Notes under the pieces: model-generated
Database searches by the model: none
Seen by the model: the letters and a program-made list of their open reading frames with translations, nothing else
What the model was told of the DNA's origin: nothing
Assembly: GCF_030272615.1 (NCBI RefSeq)
Contig: NC_081413.1
Span: forward strand, 606,650,209 to 606,708,208
Source of the DNA: Cryptomeria japonica
Taxonomy: Eukaryota > Streptophyta > Pinopsida > Cupressales > Cupressaceae
Direction of reading: 5' to 3'
Length of the DNA: 58,000 bases
In this document: positions 22,557 to 33,884 of the stretch, in pieces
Position numbering within the stretch: position 1 is the stretch's first letter
Layout of the letters: each line of letters opens with the position of its first letter
Program-made: the position numbers and the translations under genes

Positions 22557-23738
22557 GCAGTAAAGAAAGAGAGAAGATTTTGAATTTTAGAGGTAGCAAA
22601 TTTCAGTAAAACCAGCCAATCTTCTAGATTTAAGCTGTTAAATACGATCAGGACAATCTCCCGAAATTTCGGAAAAAATGTCCGAGACCGTGGCGCTCGA
22701 GGTGCACACGGTCCTCGCAACTTTTTTCGAAATTTGCAGGGATGAAAGTTATGATGATTTTACAGCTAACCTGAAAAAATTGAGTTATTTTACGATCTGT
22801 AGATAGGCCAAATTAAAGTTGCAATTTCAAAATTGAACCCTACCAAGATTGTCGAAAAATGCAAAATTTGAATTTTGAAAAAGAGAGGGAAACTGAAATT
22901 TTGAATTTTATGATTTTAGAGGGAACTCCAAAAGCAATGCAAGTTTTGAAATTTGAAAGTTGACTCAATTTTACGCAAAATTCAATTTTGAAAGCGGAAA
23001 TCAAAGTTGTTGTAATTAAGCACTTAATTTCAAAAGTCACAAATTGCAAAAATTTGAATAAATCACTGAAATTTCGAATGAATGATAACACACTTTTCAG
23101 ATTTAGGACTGTAAGAAACACAATTTTGACACAAATTTCAATTTCAACAATTTTTGAATGATTAGAAGCCTCAATCCAAGCAATCGCTAGACCAACTTTG
23201 ACCGTAATTTTGAAGGTGTTAAAATTGATAAAATCAGCCAAAATTCTGAATTTTAGCAGAAAAATACAGTAAGATCTCGCTCCTGAAATTTCAAAAAAAA
23301 TGTCGGGGACGATGGCGCTCGGAGTGCACACGGTCCTCGCAACTTTTTTCCAAATTTTCAGGGATGAAAGATATTGTGATTTTATTGTGGAATCCAAAGT
23401 TACAGCTGATTTGGAAATGTTTTGATCAGTGAAATTGTCGGACAAAGGTCGAATCAAGAGGGTTTCAAAAATTAGGGTTTTGACACTTAACCACTTAATT
23501 TTCAAAATTAAAGCACAAATATGAATTGATAATTTGTAATAGAAGGGCAGATCTGAAACAAGCATTAACAATTAAACATTTCACAAGTTTAATTACTTAA
23601 AAAGAAAATTTAGGGTTTTTATGCAATTAACCTCTAAAATTTTGCAAAAGATCAAACATGGAAATGTAATCAAGGAGTCCAATTTTCAGATCTAACTATG
23701 AATAATCAGAAAGGATGTTCACGTCGGGTTCACCAAAA
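22557..23738 (-). other. Leader of the gag-protease gypsy element with an internal direct repeat
   Basis: This is the non-coding leader between primer site and gag. Two copies of a roughly 103 bp segment (22660-22763 and 23282-23384) include the GC-rich dyad and 'cacacggtcctcgcaactttttt'. A 243-codon minus-strand frame (23571-22840) spans them but has no motif and unusual composition, so I do not call it a gene. Confidence 0.75.
23716..23737 (-). promoter_or_regulatory. Primer binding site of the gag-protease gypsy element
   Basis: On the minus strand TGGTGAACCCGACGTGAAC begins a few bases after the LTR end. It starts with TGG as every tRNA 3' complement does. I cannot name the tRNA with confidence. 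Confidence 0.6.
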
Positions 23739-24994
23739 TGTAAAGCGGAAAAATCGAACCCTAGTCGTTCTCCCCTCCCCAACTCCGAGGAGAGAGAAGG
23801 GAGAGTCACTAGGGTTGATGGTTTTCACTTAGGGGAGACTTTACATTCAAAAGAGGGGTTGAAACCCACAAGATCCAATCCCACGCAATGCAAGATTGGA
23901 TTCTATATGAGTTTCAAGGGTTGTGATAGCAAGGATACCCTCTTTTGTAAAGAATGTAGATAGAAAGATTAAGCTAGGAATGCATAGAAAGTGAGAAAGA
24001 TTTGCTTATAAACTGAGATAGGGATATGATATGAAGCTGTGGACCTGGAATTAGCTGTAAAATGTCGATACGGCATTGTCCTGCAAATTTGAGCAAAAGT
24101 TGTCGGGACGATGGCGCCCGGCGCCACAGTCCTCTGAAAAATCCGCGAAACGAAGGGTGATCTGTTCGTCTCTGCACAAGGATTCCAAATCTTCAATTTC
24201 AGCCGCGTACCTGCAACCTACACATAGAAAAGTGAGGACAATTGGGGGGTTAGGGATGAGGGGTTTGCCTTTAGGTCAAACCCCGGTTTTGGAATTAACC
24301 AAGAAATGAGAAATGATGTAAATGTAATGTAAAACAAGTACTAATACCTTGTTGTAAGGATGTTTGTATCCTTATATGCGAAGGTATAGATGTTGTTGTT
24401 TGTTGTATGTTGTATGTTGTAGCATGTAATGTGTTGTAAGTGATCTCCTCTTCAATGGTTGAATCGTTGTCTTGAATGCAACACTTAGCCTTGAATGGAG
24501 ACTTAGAATGATCAATTGCTTGAAGGAATGCTTGAATGCTTGAATGCTTGAATATTGTTTCCCACTTTTTTCCATCCTCCTCAAATGAGAGAGGAAAAGT
24601 AGTTTATATACTTGCCAATTAGGGTTACAAGACTGATTTTCCCGACCTTAGGCCGACCAGGAAATATTATTTTCCAAATTGCAAACAAAAAGGCCCGAAG
24701 TCCCATAGGAGACCGGGCCCAAAATAGGGCCAGGGACCAGGGCGCTGGGCGCCATGGTCCTAGGGGACCAGGGCACTGGGCGCCCTAGTCCTGAAGGACC
24801 AGGGCGCTAGGCGCTCTGGTCCCACCTCCCGGGACAGCAGGGTGCAAAGGAGGATCAGGCCAGGGTGCAAGAAAATGCAGTTTTTGGTGTCGTGAGCAAG
24901 TTTTGGGGTCTCCATTCAGGTTTAGTGTTGCGTCGCCATCGTGAAGACCCAAATGCAGTCAAAATTGCAAGTGTCGCAATTTTAGGACGCTACA
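23739..24994 (-). repeat. 5' LTR (right) of the gag-protease gypsy element
   Basis: The LTR starts tgtaaagcgg and ends gacgctaca. The GC-rich dyad lies at 24105-24134 and the 31 bp units at 24734-24826. It is close to its partner, so the insertion is comparatively young in this nest. Confidence 0.95.
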
Positions 24995-26225
24995 TATATA
25001 TATATATATATACATGTATCATTGTTGGTGGTTGCAGGACTTGCAAGTACTAGACATTTATTCCTCCTGGAATTCCCAGGTGTGAGCTCCCTTGGCATCA
25101 CATGGAGCGTGTCCTTATCCCAATGGTAATATGTGGTTTCGGAGTTCACATGGGTTCCCTTCACATACTCTAGGTTTAAGTTGTCACTAGGTGCAATTGG
25201 TCATGTCATTTTTCAACTTGGTTCTTTCATTTTTGGGAGTATGTTAGTATTGATTGACTCTTTTGGTATGAAAATTATTTATGTTGTGGTTGATTTTATT
25301 GCCACGTGGTTATTTATGTGGCATTGGATTATTTGTCTATTTGTTGAGCGATTTGATAGTTAGTATTATTTATTTTTAATTATTTGATTTAAGCTATTTG
25401 AGCTTTTGATTATTTGATTTATGATTTTTAAAATTATAGTATTTATTTAATTAATAATTTTGTAAAGATTATTTAATTAATTGTTGATTATTGCTTATAG
25501 TCTAAATATTAATTAATATTTAATATTGGAAGTAATAAATTATTTAATGGCTGATTTATTTAATTATATTTTCTATTGGTGAAGTATTTAATTAAAAATA
25601 AATATAGTTCATAATGTATTAAATAATAATTCCTATAGGGCTATAGTTTAAATACTAATATTTATTTGGTAGTATGGTAATTATACCTTGGGGATATTAA
25701 AATATATTTATCCCACCTACTTATAATATATGTTAGTATTTCCTACCTACCCTATTCTCCTATTGGAGAATTTTATTTTACGGAAACCATAGGATATGGG
25801 AAAAATATTCCAAAATGGAATTACCCTATTGGTTGGTTTTCTAGGGTTTCTTGTTTATCATTTCCTTTTAATGGATTCCCTGTGACTACTCACGGGTTCC
25901 ATTCTTGGGCTTTGGATTCTCGGTGGATTTCTTGGACTGGGTTTGGAAGAGATTTGGGTTTGTATTTGGATTGAAAAACTTGTGGGCTCTCCTTCAGCGA
26001 CCTACCATCACACGGGTTGCAGGATGGAGGCCATACCCTTGTTTTTTATCTTTGTTTTCATTGTCTGCAAGTGTTTACTCAGTGAATGTTTTGTGTGGGC
26101 AGCAAAGAAATAATTTATTTCATTCTCTCTATTCTTAATGGAAATGATTGGGAATTTCATGGGTTATGAGATCTTTATTTGGATGAAAGTTTGGAAGTTA
26201 TCTTTTATGTGGTTGTCATGAATAC
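24995..26225. other. LTR-like insertion, part 2
   Basis: This begins with the TSD copy and remaining TA run (24995-25012), then moderately AT-rich non-coding DNA up to the TSD aatac (26221-26225) of the copia element. Open frames 25133-25363 and 25905-26138 carry no motif. Confidence 0.6.
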
Positions 26226-27697
26226 TGTAAAGCTCTAATTCTAATAGTTAATAAGATGAGAGGGGGGGGGGGTGAATCATACAAACTTAATCTTCAATAT
26301 ATTCAACAGATTCAACCTCGGTAGCTTATACTTCAAAATACATAACCAAAACTGTAAAACATTCAAACTTATGAACAAATAACATCACAACACATATAAC
26401 ACCAGATTTAATGTGGAAACCCAAATAGGGAAAAACCACTATGGGATTTCGAACCCACTAAAAAATATACCCTTCTAGAGTATGCTCGGTTAAAAGCTAA
26501 TCCTGTTAAAGATTACAAACACATTGCTAGATGTGACCCGGTTAAGGGATTTCCCTCAGACTTGTTAGAGTCTTGCACTTTGTTAGAAGTGACCTTGTCA
26601 AAGGATTTCAAACACTCATTTAGAATGTTACCTTGCTAAAGGGTTTACAAATAAGACTGTTAGGTCCACTCAATTAAGAGATTTCCTGTCACTTACAAAA
26701 TAAATAACAGTAATAAATTATATCTACAACTTCACATCTGAAATGCTAAAGCAGATTCTATTTGCTCAAAACAATCTTGTCATAAGACTTATCTAGTCCC
26801 TTGATGGGCTTGTTGGGCTTCTCAATCTGTTCTTCAATCAGATCTTCAAGCTTCTGAGCTTGGTAAACAATCCTGTAGCATCACTGTGCATACATTTTCT
26901 CGCATGCATTGTCTATCAACAATTCTTTATTTATAAATAATTTCTAACCGCTTAATCTCCTTGATCACATTTCCCATGATCAATCTTAGCCATCGGATCA
27001 TCAAACTTGACTAGGTTCAATGTATCCTTCGATCTGAAAACATTTTACCTCACCTTGGAACTTGTGCTAGGTTATTGCGGTTCAATCTGTGTTGTAGATC
27101 TTCCTCCTATATTTTCCATGTCGTTGATCCTCAACAGACTTCTTGCACGACATACCAATCATTTATTCATCTCCAGCTCATCAGCATCCTTCATTAAATA
27201 ATGCTTTTATCCATCCAATGTGATCTATTATAACTCGGTTGTTACTCGGTTAATACTGAACTTCACTGGGTAGACATTTTGTCTTCTTTAACCGATATCG
27301 ATAACCTTAGGGTTTACCAACTAGGTTCCTTGCTCGGTGACATAATATAGTATTAAACTTATAATCAACAACATGTGTAGGATATCAAAACAATCAAAAC
27401 AACATGATCTCATCATTGTCTAACTCGGTAATAGTTACCCATTGAATAACTTAGTTCTCCCCTTTATTATCACATTCTTTTTGTGTCACTTACCGACTTC
27501 TTAATACTCATCAAAACATACTTCTCAAGATATGGCAACATCATACTGAATCAGAAAATCAATTTCTTGACATCAATGACAAAACAATATTATTAAGACA
27601 GTAATCATCCTTCTTCAATTATATCAATAATCTCCAACAACCTTCTCAATACCCTTAATGAAATGCCAACAATCTTCTTTCTATTGTAATGCCAACA
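26226..27697 (-). repeat. 3' LTR (left) of the complete copia element
   Basis: 1472 bp. The plus-strand ends are tgtaaagctc and ttgtaatgccaaca, so on the minus strand the LTR starts tgttggcatt. It matches 32370-33884, which is 43 bp longer owing to small duplications (for example near 33190-33230 and 33480-33510). Confidence 0.95.
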
Positions 27698-27892
27698 ATC
27701 TCCCCCTTTGGCATTGATGGCAAAACCAACAATTAAATGGTAATGCCAACTTGATTTATTCCAACTGATTCAGATTCAGATTGTTGTTAGATTTCTCCTG
27801 TTATCCTTGAGTTGTTTAAATCTTCTCCTGATGTCTTCTCCCCCTGTCATTGGTTTTCTGTTATCTTCTCCATTTAGTCTTCTCCCCCTTTG
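27698..27892 (-). promoter_or_regulatory. Multiple polypurine tracts of the copia element
   Basis: On the minus strand AAAGGGGGAGAT abuts the 3' LTR (27698-27709). Further copies lie at about 27834-27847 (CAGGGGGAGAAG) and 27880-27891 (AAAGGGGGAGAAG). Repeated tracts are a described Sirevirus trait. Confidence 0.8.
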
Positions 27893-28139
27893 ACAACAAT
27901 GCCAAAAGGAAAAAAAACTAATTCATGATTCCTGCCATTGTGAAGTAATTTCCTTGTTGTGTTACACATGTATCATCTCAATCTCGGTCAGAGCAACTTG
28001 TCTCCAATCACTATTCCCTACACACCTTTAGAAAACCTCCTAAAGTGCGTAAATCAACATCAATCCACAAATAATATTTGATGGAGTCATCGATTTGATG
28101 CTTTCACCGAACTTTGTCAATGAGTAGAAGATAGGGGTA

Positions 28140-28600
28140 AGACTAGACCCCTAGCTTGCTTCTGAGATACTCAAAAGTGTCCCTTGGTAGTGGCTTTGTA
28201 AAAATATCAGCTATTTGTTAATTTGAACTGATATATTCCAACACAACTTTCTTCTCTTGAGCTTCTTCTCTAAGATAATGATACTTTATAGAGATATGCT
28301 TTGTCTTAGAGTGCATTACCGGATTCTTTGAAATGTTAATGGCACTAGTATTATCACAGAATATAGTTACTGGCTCGGTAACTTTTTCATTTATACCTTC
28401 CAACAGTTGTTTGATCCATGCTATATTGGTACAATTCAATGCTACAGTGACATATTCAGCTTCAGTTGTTGACTGTGAAATGCATCCTTGTTTCTTGCTA
28501 AGCCAACTTACTAGTCTTTCTCCTAAGAAGAAAGTTCCACCGCTTGTGCTTTTCCTGTCATCAATGTTTCCTGCCTAATCAGCATCAATATAAACTTTTA
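28140..28600 (-). pseudogene. Copia RNase H domain
   Basis: The minus-strand frame has the RT-RNase H junction 'VYIDAD', a stop where Gln is usual (28575-28577), then 'AGNIDDRKSTSG', WIKQLLEGINEK and FCDNTSAINISKNPVMHSKT (28439-28218 open). A TAA at 28218 precedes QIADIFTKPLP, the usual end of copia pol. RNase H would remove the RNA template. Broken by two stops. Confidence 0.9.
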
Positions 28601-29605
28601 AATCAAAATCATTCCTCTTTTCATATACTAAGCCATAATCTTCAGTGCCTCTCAGGTATCTGAAAATTCTCTTGATTGCTGTCATATGGGTTTCTTTGGG
28701 ATCTACAGAAAATCTTGCAACTATTCCTACTGCATGTGCTATATCTGGCCTGCTATGAACAACATATTGCAGCTTTCCAATCATAGATTGGCAAAGTGTC
28801 TCATCAACAGATGCAGATTCATCATTCTTTGATAGTTTACAGTTAGTAGTCATAGGAGTACTTACAGGTTTAGAATCCTCCATTCCAAATTTCTTCAAGA
28901 TTTCCTTTATGTACTTGGATTGAGTAATGAAAATGTCATCTTTCATTTGCAGTATTTATAAACCTATAAAATACTTTATCTCACCAATTAATGACATCTC
29001 AAATTCTTTGCACATTTCATTTCCAAAGTTCTTGCATAGAGAATCATTTCCACAAAAAATAATATCATCAACAAATATGGCTGAGATCAGTATTCCATTG
29101 TCGTCATCATTCTTCATGTTTATATTGTTGTTTTCACTTGTTCTTATAAAACCAATCTTGATTAAGAGTGCAGTCGCTCATACCATGCTCTAGGTGCTTG
29201 TTTCAAACCATATAAAGCTTTGTTTAATTTACATACCTGATCTTTACTCTTGTCTTCAACAAATCCTTCAGGTTGTTCAATATAAACTTCTTCTTCTAGT
29301 ATACCATTCAAAAATGCACATTTAACATCCATTTGATATACCTTGAAATTTTTGAAAGCAGCATATGCCAACAATGTTCTTACTCCCTCAAGTCTAGCCA
29401 CAAGTGCAAAAGTCTCACCATAATCTATTCCTTCTTCTTGAGCATAACCTTTGCAAACTAGTCTTGCTTTGTTCTGAATGACCTCACCTTTTTCATTTAG
29501 CTTGTTTCTAAAAATCCACTTTGTACCGATTACATTTTTGTCCTTCGATCTCGGGACCAATGTCCATGTTTCATTCTTCTTGATTTGATCAATCTCTTCT
29601 ATCAT
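28601..29605 (-). pseudogene. Copia reverse transcriptase
   Basis: Frame 29605-29162 has [50 protein letters not shown] and [16 protein letters not shown]. The catalytic motif follows as IFVDDII near 29060-29080 (YVDD type), with a frameshift of about two bases near 29165 and a stop near 28950. The frame 28946-28575 gives the thumb: YIKEILKKFGMEDSKPVSTP and YVVHSRPDIAHAVGI. All are copia RT hallmarks, so the domain is complete but inactivated. Confidence 0.93.
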
Positions 29606-29680
29606 AGCATTTACCCAATCTTCATTGTTAAATGCCTCTTTTACTATTCTTGGTTCAAATTCAGATATCAGACATGTGTT

Positions 29681-30667
29681 CTATCTCAGTTTGTTCCTTG
29701 TCATCGCTTGATCATCCTTATCTCCTATAATCTGACTTGATGCATGATTTCTTCTGACATATTTAGCTAATATAGGCTCGGTAGGCTCTGTATGATCTTC
29801 TTCATCACTCGGTAACTGGATATTATCTTCATTTTCTTTAGCAACTTTCTCAATAGGATTTCTCGGTTGAACATAAACAAATTCTTCATAATCTTCTGGT
29901 TCTTTGGAATTTCCTACATCATTTCTTTCTGCAAATTCATCAATTTTCACATTTGCACTTTCTACTATTTTGTTAGATGATTTGATATGACATTTAAATG
30001 CTTTACTTCTAGAAGAATAACTAAGAAATGTTCCTTCCTCGCTTTTCTGATCAAACTTTCCATTTATGTCATCTTTGTGAACATAACATCTACTTCCAAA
30101 GATTTTAAAATAACTTACATTAGGTTTCTTGTCATACCAAATTTCATATGGTGTCTTCATAGTTCCTTTCTTCAGTTGTACTCGGCTCAGGGTGTAAACT
30201 GCAATGTTGATTGCTTCTCTCCAAAATTTTTGAGGTACCCTCTTTTCTATCATCAAGGTTATGGCACAATCTACAATTGATCTATTTCTTCTCTCAGCTA
30301 TCCCATTTTGCTATGGAGTTCTCGGTGCAGATACTTGCCTTTTTATACCATGATCATTGCAGAATAAGTTAAATTCATCAGAAGTGAATTCTCCTCTTCT
30401 ATCAGATCTAAGACATTTCAGTTGTCTTCCTGTTTCATTTTCAACTCTTGCCTTGTACCATTTAAACATTTGAAAAGGTTCTGATTTTTCTTTTAAAAAC
30501 ATAACTGACATCATCCTTGAGTAATCATCCACAAATAATATGAAGTATTTGTCACCATAATAACTTTGAACTTTCATGGGACCACAAAGATCAGTGTGTA
30601 CAAGATCTAATATTCCTTTAGAACTGTAGGAATTACTTGTAAAGCTTGATCTTGTCATCTTACCCAT
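29681..30667 (-). pseudogene. Copia integrase core and C-terminus
   Basis: Frames 30667-30311 and 30256-29681 are in phase. They show HTDLCGPM (first Asp), FILFVDDYSR, CLRSDRRGEFTSDEF (second Asp) and, after a TAG at 30311 where Gln is conserved, QNGIAERRNR (third acidic residue). Then come PYEIWYDKKPNVSYFKIFG, GSRCYVH and an acidic linker. It would insert the cDNA. The stops at 30311 and 29681 end it. Confidence 0.93.
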
Positions 30668-31243
30668 CTGGCATCCTCAGCACATAGCATTCTTAGGTTT
30701 TTCCAGGCTCGGTAGACCTCTTACTCGGCGCTTCTTACTTATTTTGATCAGATTATCAAAATTTACATGACAAAACCTTTTATGCCATAACTAGGTATCT
30801 TCTATTTTTGCATATAGACATTTATTCTGAGTTGAGTCAAGATGAAATGTATTATCTTTTGTTTGTGTCCTGGTAGTAGCCAGCTTTCCATGTTTGTCAT
30901 GAACTTTGACACATCCCTTCTGGAATTCTATTCGGTATCCTATATTGTTTAGTTGTGCTACACTCAATAAATTGTATTTCAAACCTTCAACCCAGTATAC
31001 ATCATCACATTTAGCATTGTCAAGAAGTGTTATAGATCCTTTACCTTTCACCGGATATGGTGCATCATTACTAAATCTTACATATCCTCCATCATAGTCT
31101 TCTAATTTAACAAACTTGAGTTTATCACCTATCATGTGATGTGAGCATCCACTGTCTATGATCCAAGAATCATTTTTATTTATGTGAGATATTAGGGATT
31201 TTTCTTCATACCTTTCTTCATCTGATCCATCTTTGATAGCCAC
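30668..31243 (-). pseudogene. Copia protease and integrase zinc domain
   Basis: Frame 31243-30791 carries the aspartic protease active site WIIDSGCSHHM (about 31133-31166) and GYVRFSNDAPYPVKGKGSI. It is in the same phase as gag. After a TAG at 30791-30793 the sequence reads LWHKRFCHVNFDNLIKISKK and then a Cys pair with a TGA between (30677-30679), which is the HHCC domain of integrase. The DSG triad is intact, unlike those of the two gypsy elements here. Confidence 0.92.
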
Positions 31244-31378
31244 ATAAACAACTTCCTCTGTATCAGTTTCATCAGATTTATCATCGTTGGATTCCTCATC
31301 AGCTACTAGGCATGTCTTGATGTCTCTCCTTCTGAAGTCTCGGTGTCCTCTGTATTGGTTGTCTTTCTGCCTGTTATC

Positions 31379-32305
31379 TCAATATTCTCTCTTTTCACTA
31401 GATTCTTTTTCAGGGCAGTTAGAAGCCATATGTCCTATTTTATCACAATTGAAACATTTCAAAGGTAGCTTTCCTTTATACTTACCTTTGCCTCTCGGTA
31501 ACCTTCTGGCCAATAGTGCTTCAAACTCTTCTTGCTTTCTGATTTCCTCATACAGTTTGTGTACTTCTTCCATGTTTTTATGAAATCTCTCACTTGCTCC
31601 ACTGTGATTTCCTTCAGAATACTTATTCATTCTATCATTATAGTCATCAGATTCACCAATATGAAAAGAACTGAATGCAGATTCTACTTTATTTACCGAA
31701 GACCCACTGTTATCAAAATTACTTAACTCAAATGCATGTAGCTTACTGATAGTGGCATCCAAAGAGACTGGCATGTTTGGTACAGACCTTCATTCATTGA
31801 TTGCAGAGACTCGAATGGCATAAGCAGGTAGAAGGGTTCTCAACAACTTACTTGTTACATCCTTTTCTTCAATAGTTCCTCCTGCTCCTTTAATTTGATT
31901 GACAATTTCCTTTAACCTTGTATTGTATTGGGTTATGTTCTCACCTTCATTCATTCTCATGGATTCAAGTTGTCCTCTTAGACTATCTACTTTTTCTCTT
32001 TGAACATGTTCATCACCGCCATACACAGATATGAGCTTGGTCCACATCCCTTTTGCATCATTACAGCCTTCTAGATCATTAAACTCTGAGTTCGTTAATG
32101 CTGATGTTATTTCAATCATAGCTTGAATATGTTCTTTCTTTGCCTTTTTCTCTTCCATGGTCATCGGGTTGGTGCTAGGTGGTATGTAATCATTCTCCAA
32201 ATAATATGTTGCATATTCTCCAATTCCTGATAAGTGCAGCTTCATCCTTTTCTGCCATGTGGAGAAACTTGAGTTGTTCAGCTTTGGTGCATCCCTTTTA
32301 TACAT
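31379..32305 (-). pseudogene. Copia gag
   Basis: The ATG at 32305 lies 64 bp after the LTR. Residues 1-171 are the copia gag core (YKRDAPKLNNSSFSTWQKRM; MWTKLISVYGG; KVDSLRGQLESMRMNEGE). A TGA at 31790-31792 interrupts. The same frame then continues through an acidic helix region to the zinc knuckle CFNCDKIGHMASNC (about 31414-31457), with another TGA at 31379-31381 just before protease. One zinc knuckle is seen, against about five in the pol-less relative. Gag would form the particle. Confidence 0.93.
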
Positions 32306-32355
32306 CTTTGGATCTTTGCCTCAAGTACCTTTAAACTTTTCTTCTGGAATCCACT

Positions 32356-32367
32356 GCTCTGATACCA
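32356..32367 (-). promoter_or_regulatory. Primer binding site, initiator Met tRNA type
   Basis: On the minus strand TGGTATCAGAGC, two bases after the 5' LTR end at 32370, is a perfect match to the usual initiator Met tRNA complement. Confidence 0.93.
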
Positions 32368-32369
32368 AT

Positions 32370-33884
32370 TGTAAAGCTCTGATTCTAATAGTTAATAAGA
32401 TGAAAGGGGGGGGTGAATCATACAAACTTAATCTTCAATATATTCAACAGATTCAACCTTGGTAGCTTATACTTCAGAATACATAACCAAAACTGTAAAA
32501 CATTCAAACTTATGAACAGATAACATCACAACACATATAACACCAGATTTAACGTGGAAACCCAAATAGGGAAAAACCACTGTGGGATTTCGGACCCACT
32601 AAGAAATATACCCTTCTAGAGTATGTTCGGTTAAAAGCTAATCCTGTTAAAGATTACAAACACATTGCTAGATGTGACCCCGGTTAAGGGATTTCCCTTA
32701 GACTTGTTAGTGTCTTGCACTTTGTTAGAAGTGACCCTTGTCAAAGGATTTCAAACACTCATTTAGAATGTTACCTTGCTAGAGGGTTTACAAATAAGAC
32801 TGTTAGGTCCACTCGGTTAAGAGATTTCCTGTCACTTACAAAATAAATAACAGTAATAAATTATACCTGCAACTTCACATCTGAAATGCTAAAGAAGATT
32901 CTATTTGGTCAAAACAATCTTTTCATAAGACTTATCTAGTCCCTTCATGGGCTTGCTGGGCTTCTCAATTTGTTCTTCAATCAGATCTTCAAGCTTTTGA
33001 GCTCGGTAAACAATCCTGTAGTATCACTGTGCATACATTTGCCCGCATGCATTGTTTATCAACAATTCTTTATTTATAAACAATTTCTAACCGCTTAATC
33101 TTCTTGATCACATTTCCCATGATCAATCTTAGCCATCAGATCATCAAACTTGAATAGGTTCAATGTATCCTTTGATCTGAAAATGTTTTACCTCACCTTG
33201 GAACTTGCATTCCTTCCTTGGAACTTGTGCTAGGTTATTGCGGTTCAATTTGTGTTGTAGATCTTCCTCCTGTATTTTCCATGTCGTCGATCCTCAACAG
33301 ACTTCTTGTGCGACATACCAATCATTTATTCATCTCCATCTCATCAACATCCTTCATTAAATAATGTTTTTATCCATCCAATGCGATCTATTATAACTCA
33401 GTTGTTACTCGGTTAATACTGAACTTCACTCGGTGGACATTCTGCCTTCTTTAACCGATATCGATAACCTTAGGGTTTACCAACTAGGTACCTTAGGGTT
33501 TACTGACTAGGTTCCTTGCTCGGTGACATAATACAGTATTAAACTTATAATCAACAACATGTGTAGGATATCAAAACAATCAAAACAACATGATCTCATC
33601 ATTGTCTAACTCGGTAATAGTTGCCCATTGAATAACTTAGTTCTCCCCTTTATTATCACATTCTTTCTTTGTCACTTACCGGACTTCTTAATACTCATCA
33701 AAACATACTTCTCAAGATATGGCAACATCATACTGAATCAGAAAATCAATTTCTTGACATCAATGACAAAACAATATTATTAAGACAGTAATCATCCTTC
33801 TTCAGTTATATCAATAATCTCCAACAACCTTCTCAATATCCTTAATGAAATGCCAACAATCTCCTTTCTATTGTAATGCCAACA
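32370..33884 (-). repeat. 5' LTR (right) of the complete copia element
   Basis: 1515 bp, tgttggcatt...agctttaca on the minus strand. It carries the promoter. The R/U5-like segment with 'ccctatttgggtttccacg' on the minus strand (near 32560) also occurs in the pol-less copia LTR and the solo LTR at 52952. Confidence 0.95.
33067..33080 (-). promoter_or_regulatory. Candidate TATA box of the copia 5' LTR
   Basis: On the minus strand TTTATAAATAAAG lies about 0.8 kb into the LTR and is conserved in the other LTR (near 26930-26940). Start site not shown. Confidence 0.35.

Larger units (their letters stand above)
17118..24994 (-). mobile_element. Non-autonomous Ty3/gypsy element with gag-protease only, minus strand
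   Basis: LTRs 17118-18381 and 23739-24994 begin tgtaaagcgg and end gacgctaca. The TSD tatat is drawn from the TA run. On the minus strand the order is 5' LTR (right), TGG-type primer site, about 1.2 kb leader, one long gag-protease frame, polypurine tract AAAGTGGGGGCTAAA (18382-18396), 3' LTR (left). RT, RNase H and integrase are absent: only about 740 bp lie between the end of the frame and the 3' LTR. The gag resembles the Tat/Ogre branch by eye. It would need pol from a partner element. Confidence 0.9.
26226..33884 (-). mobile_element. Near-complete Ty1/copia element (Sirevirus-like), minus strand
   Basis: LTRs 26226-27697 and 32370-33884, perfect TSD aatac (26221-26225; 33885-33889). Read on the minus strand: initiator-Met primer site, gag with a zinc knuckle, protease, integrase, RT, RNase H, then several polypurine tracts. 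All domains are in the copia order. Apart from one frameshift near 29165, the whole polyprotein is in one frame, broken by scattered stops. It is the most complete element here and could in the past have served related pol-less elements. Confidence 0.95.

Noticed and set aside
22840-23571. 243-codon minus-strand frame in the leader of the gag-protease gypsy element
   Set aside because: It has no motif and a biased Ile/Phe/Ser/Lys composition, and it is partly encoded by the leader direct repeat. It probably stays open by chance in AT-rich DNA.
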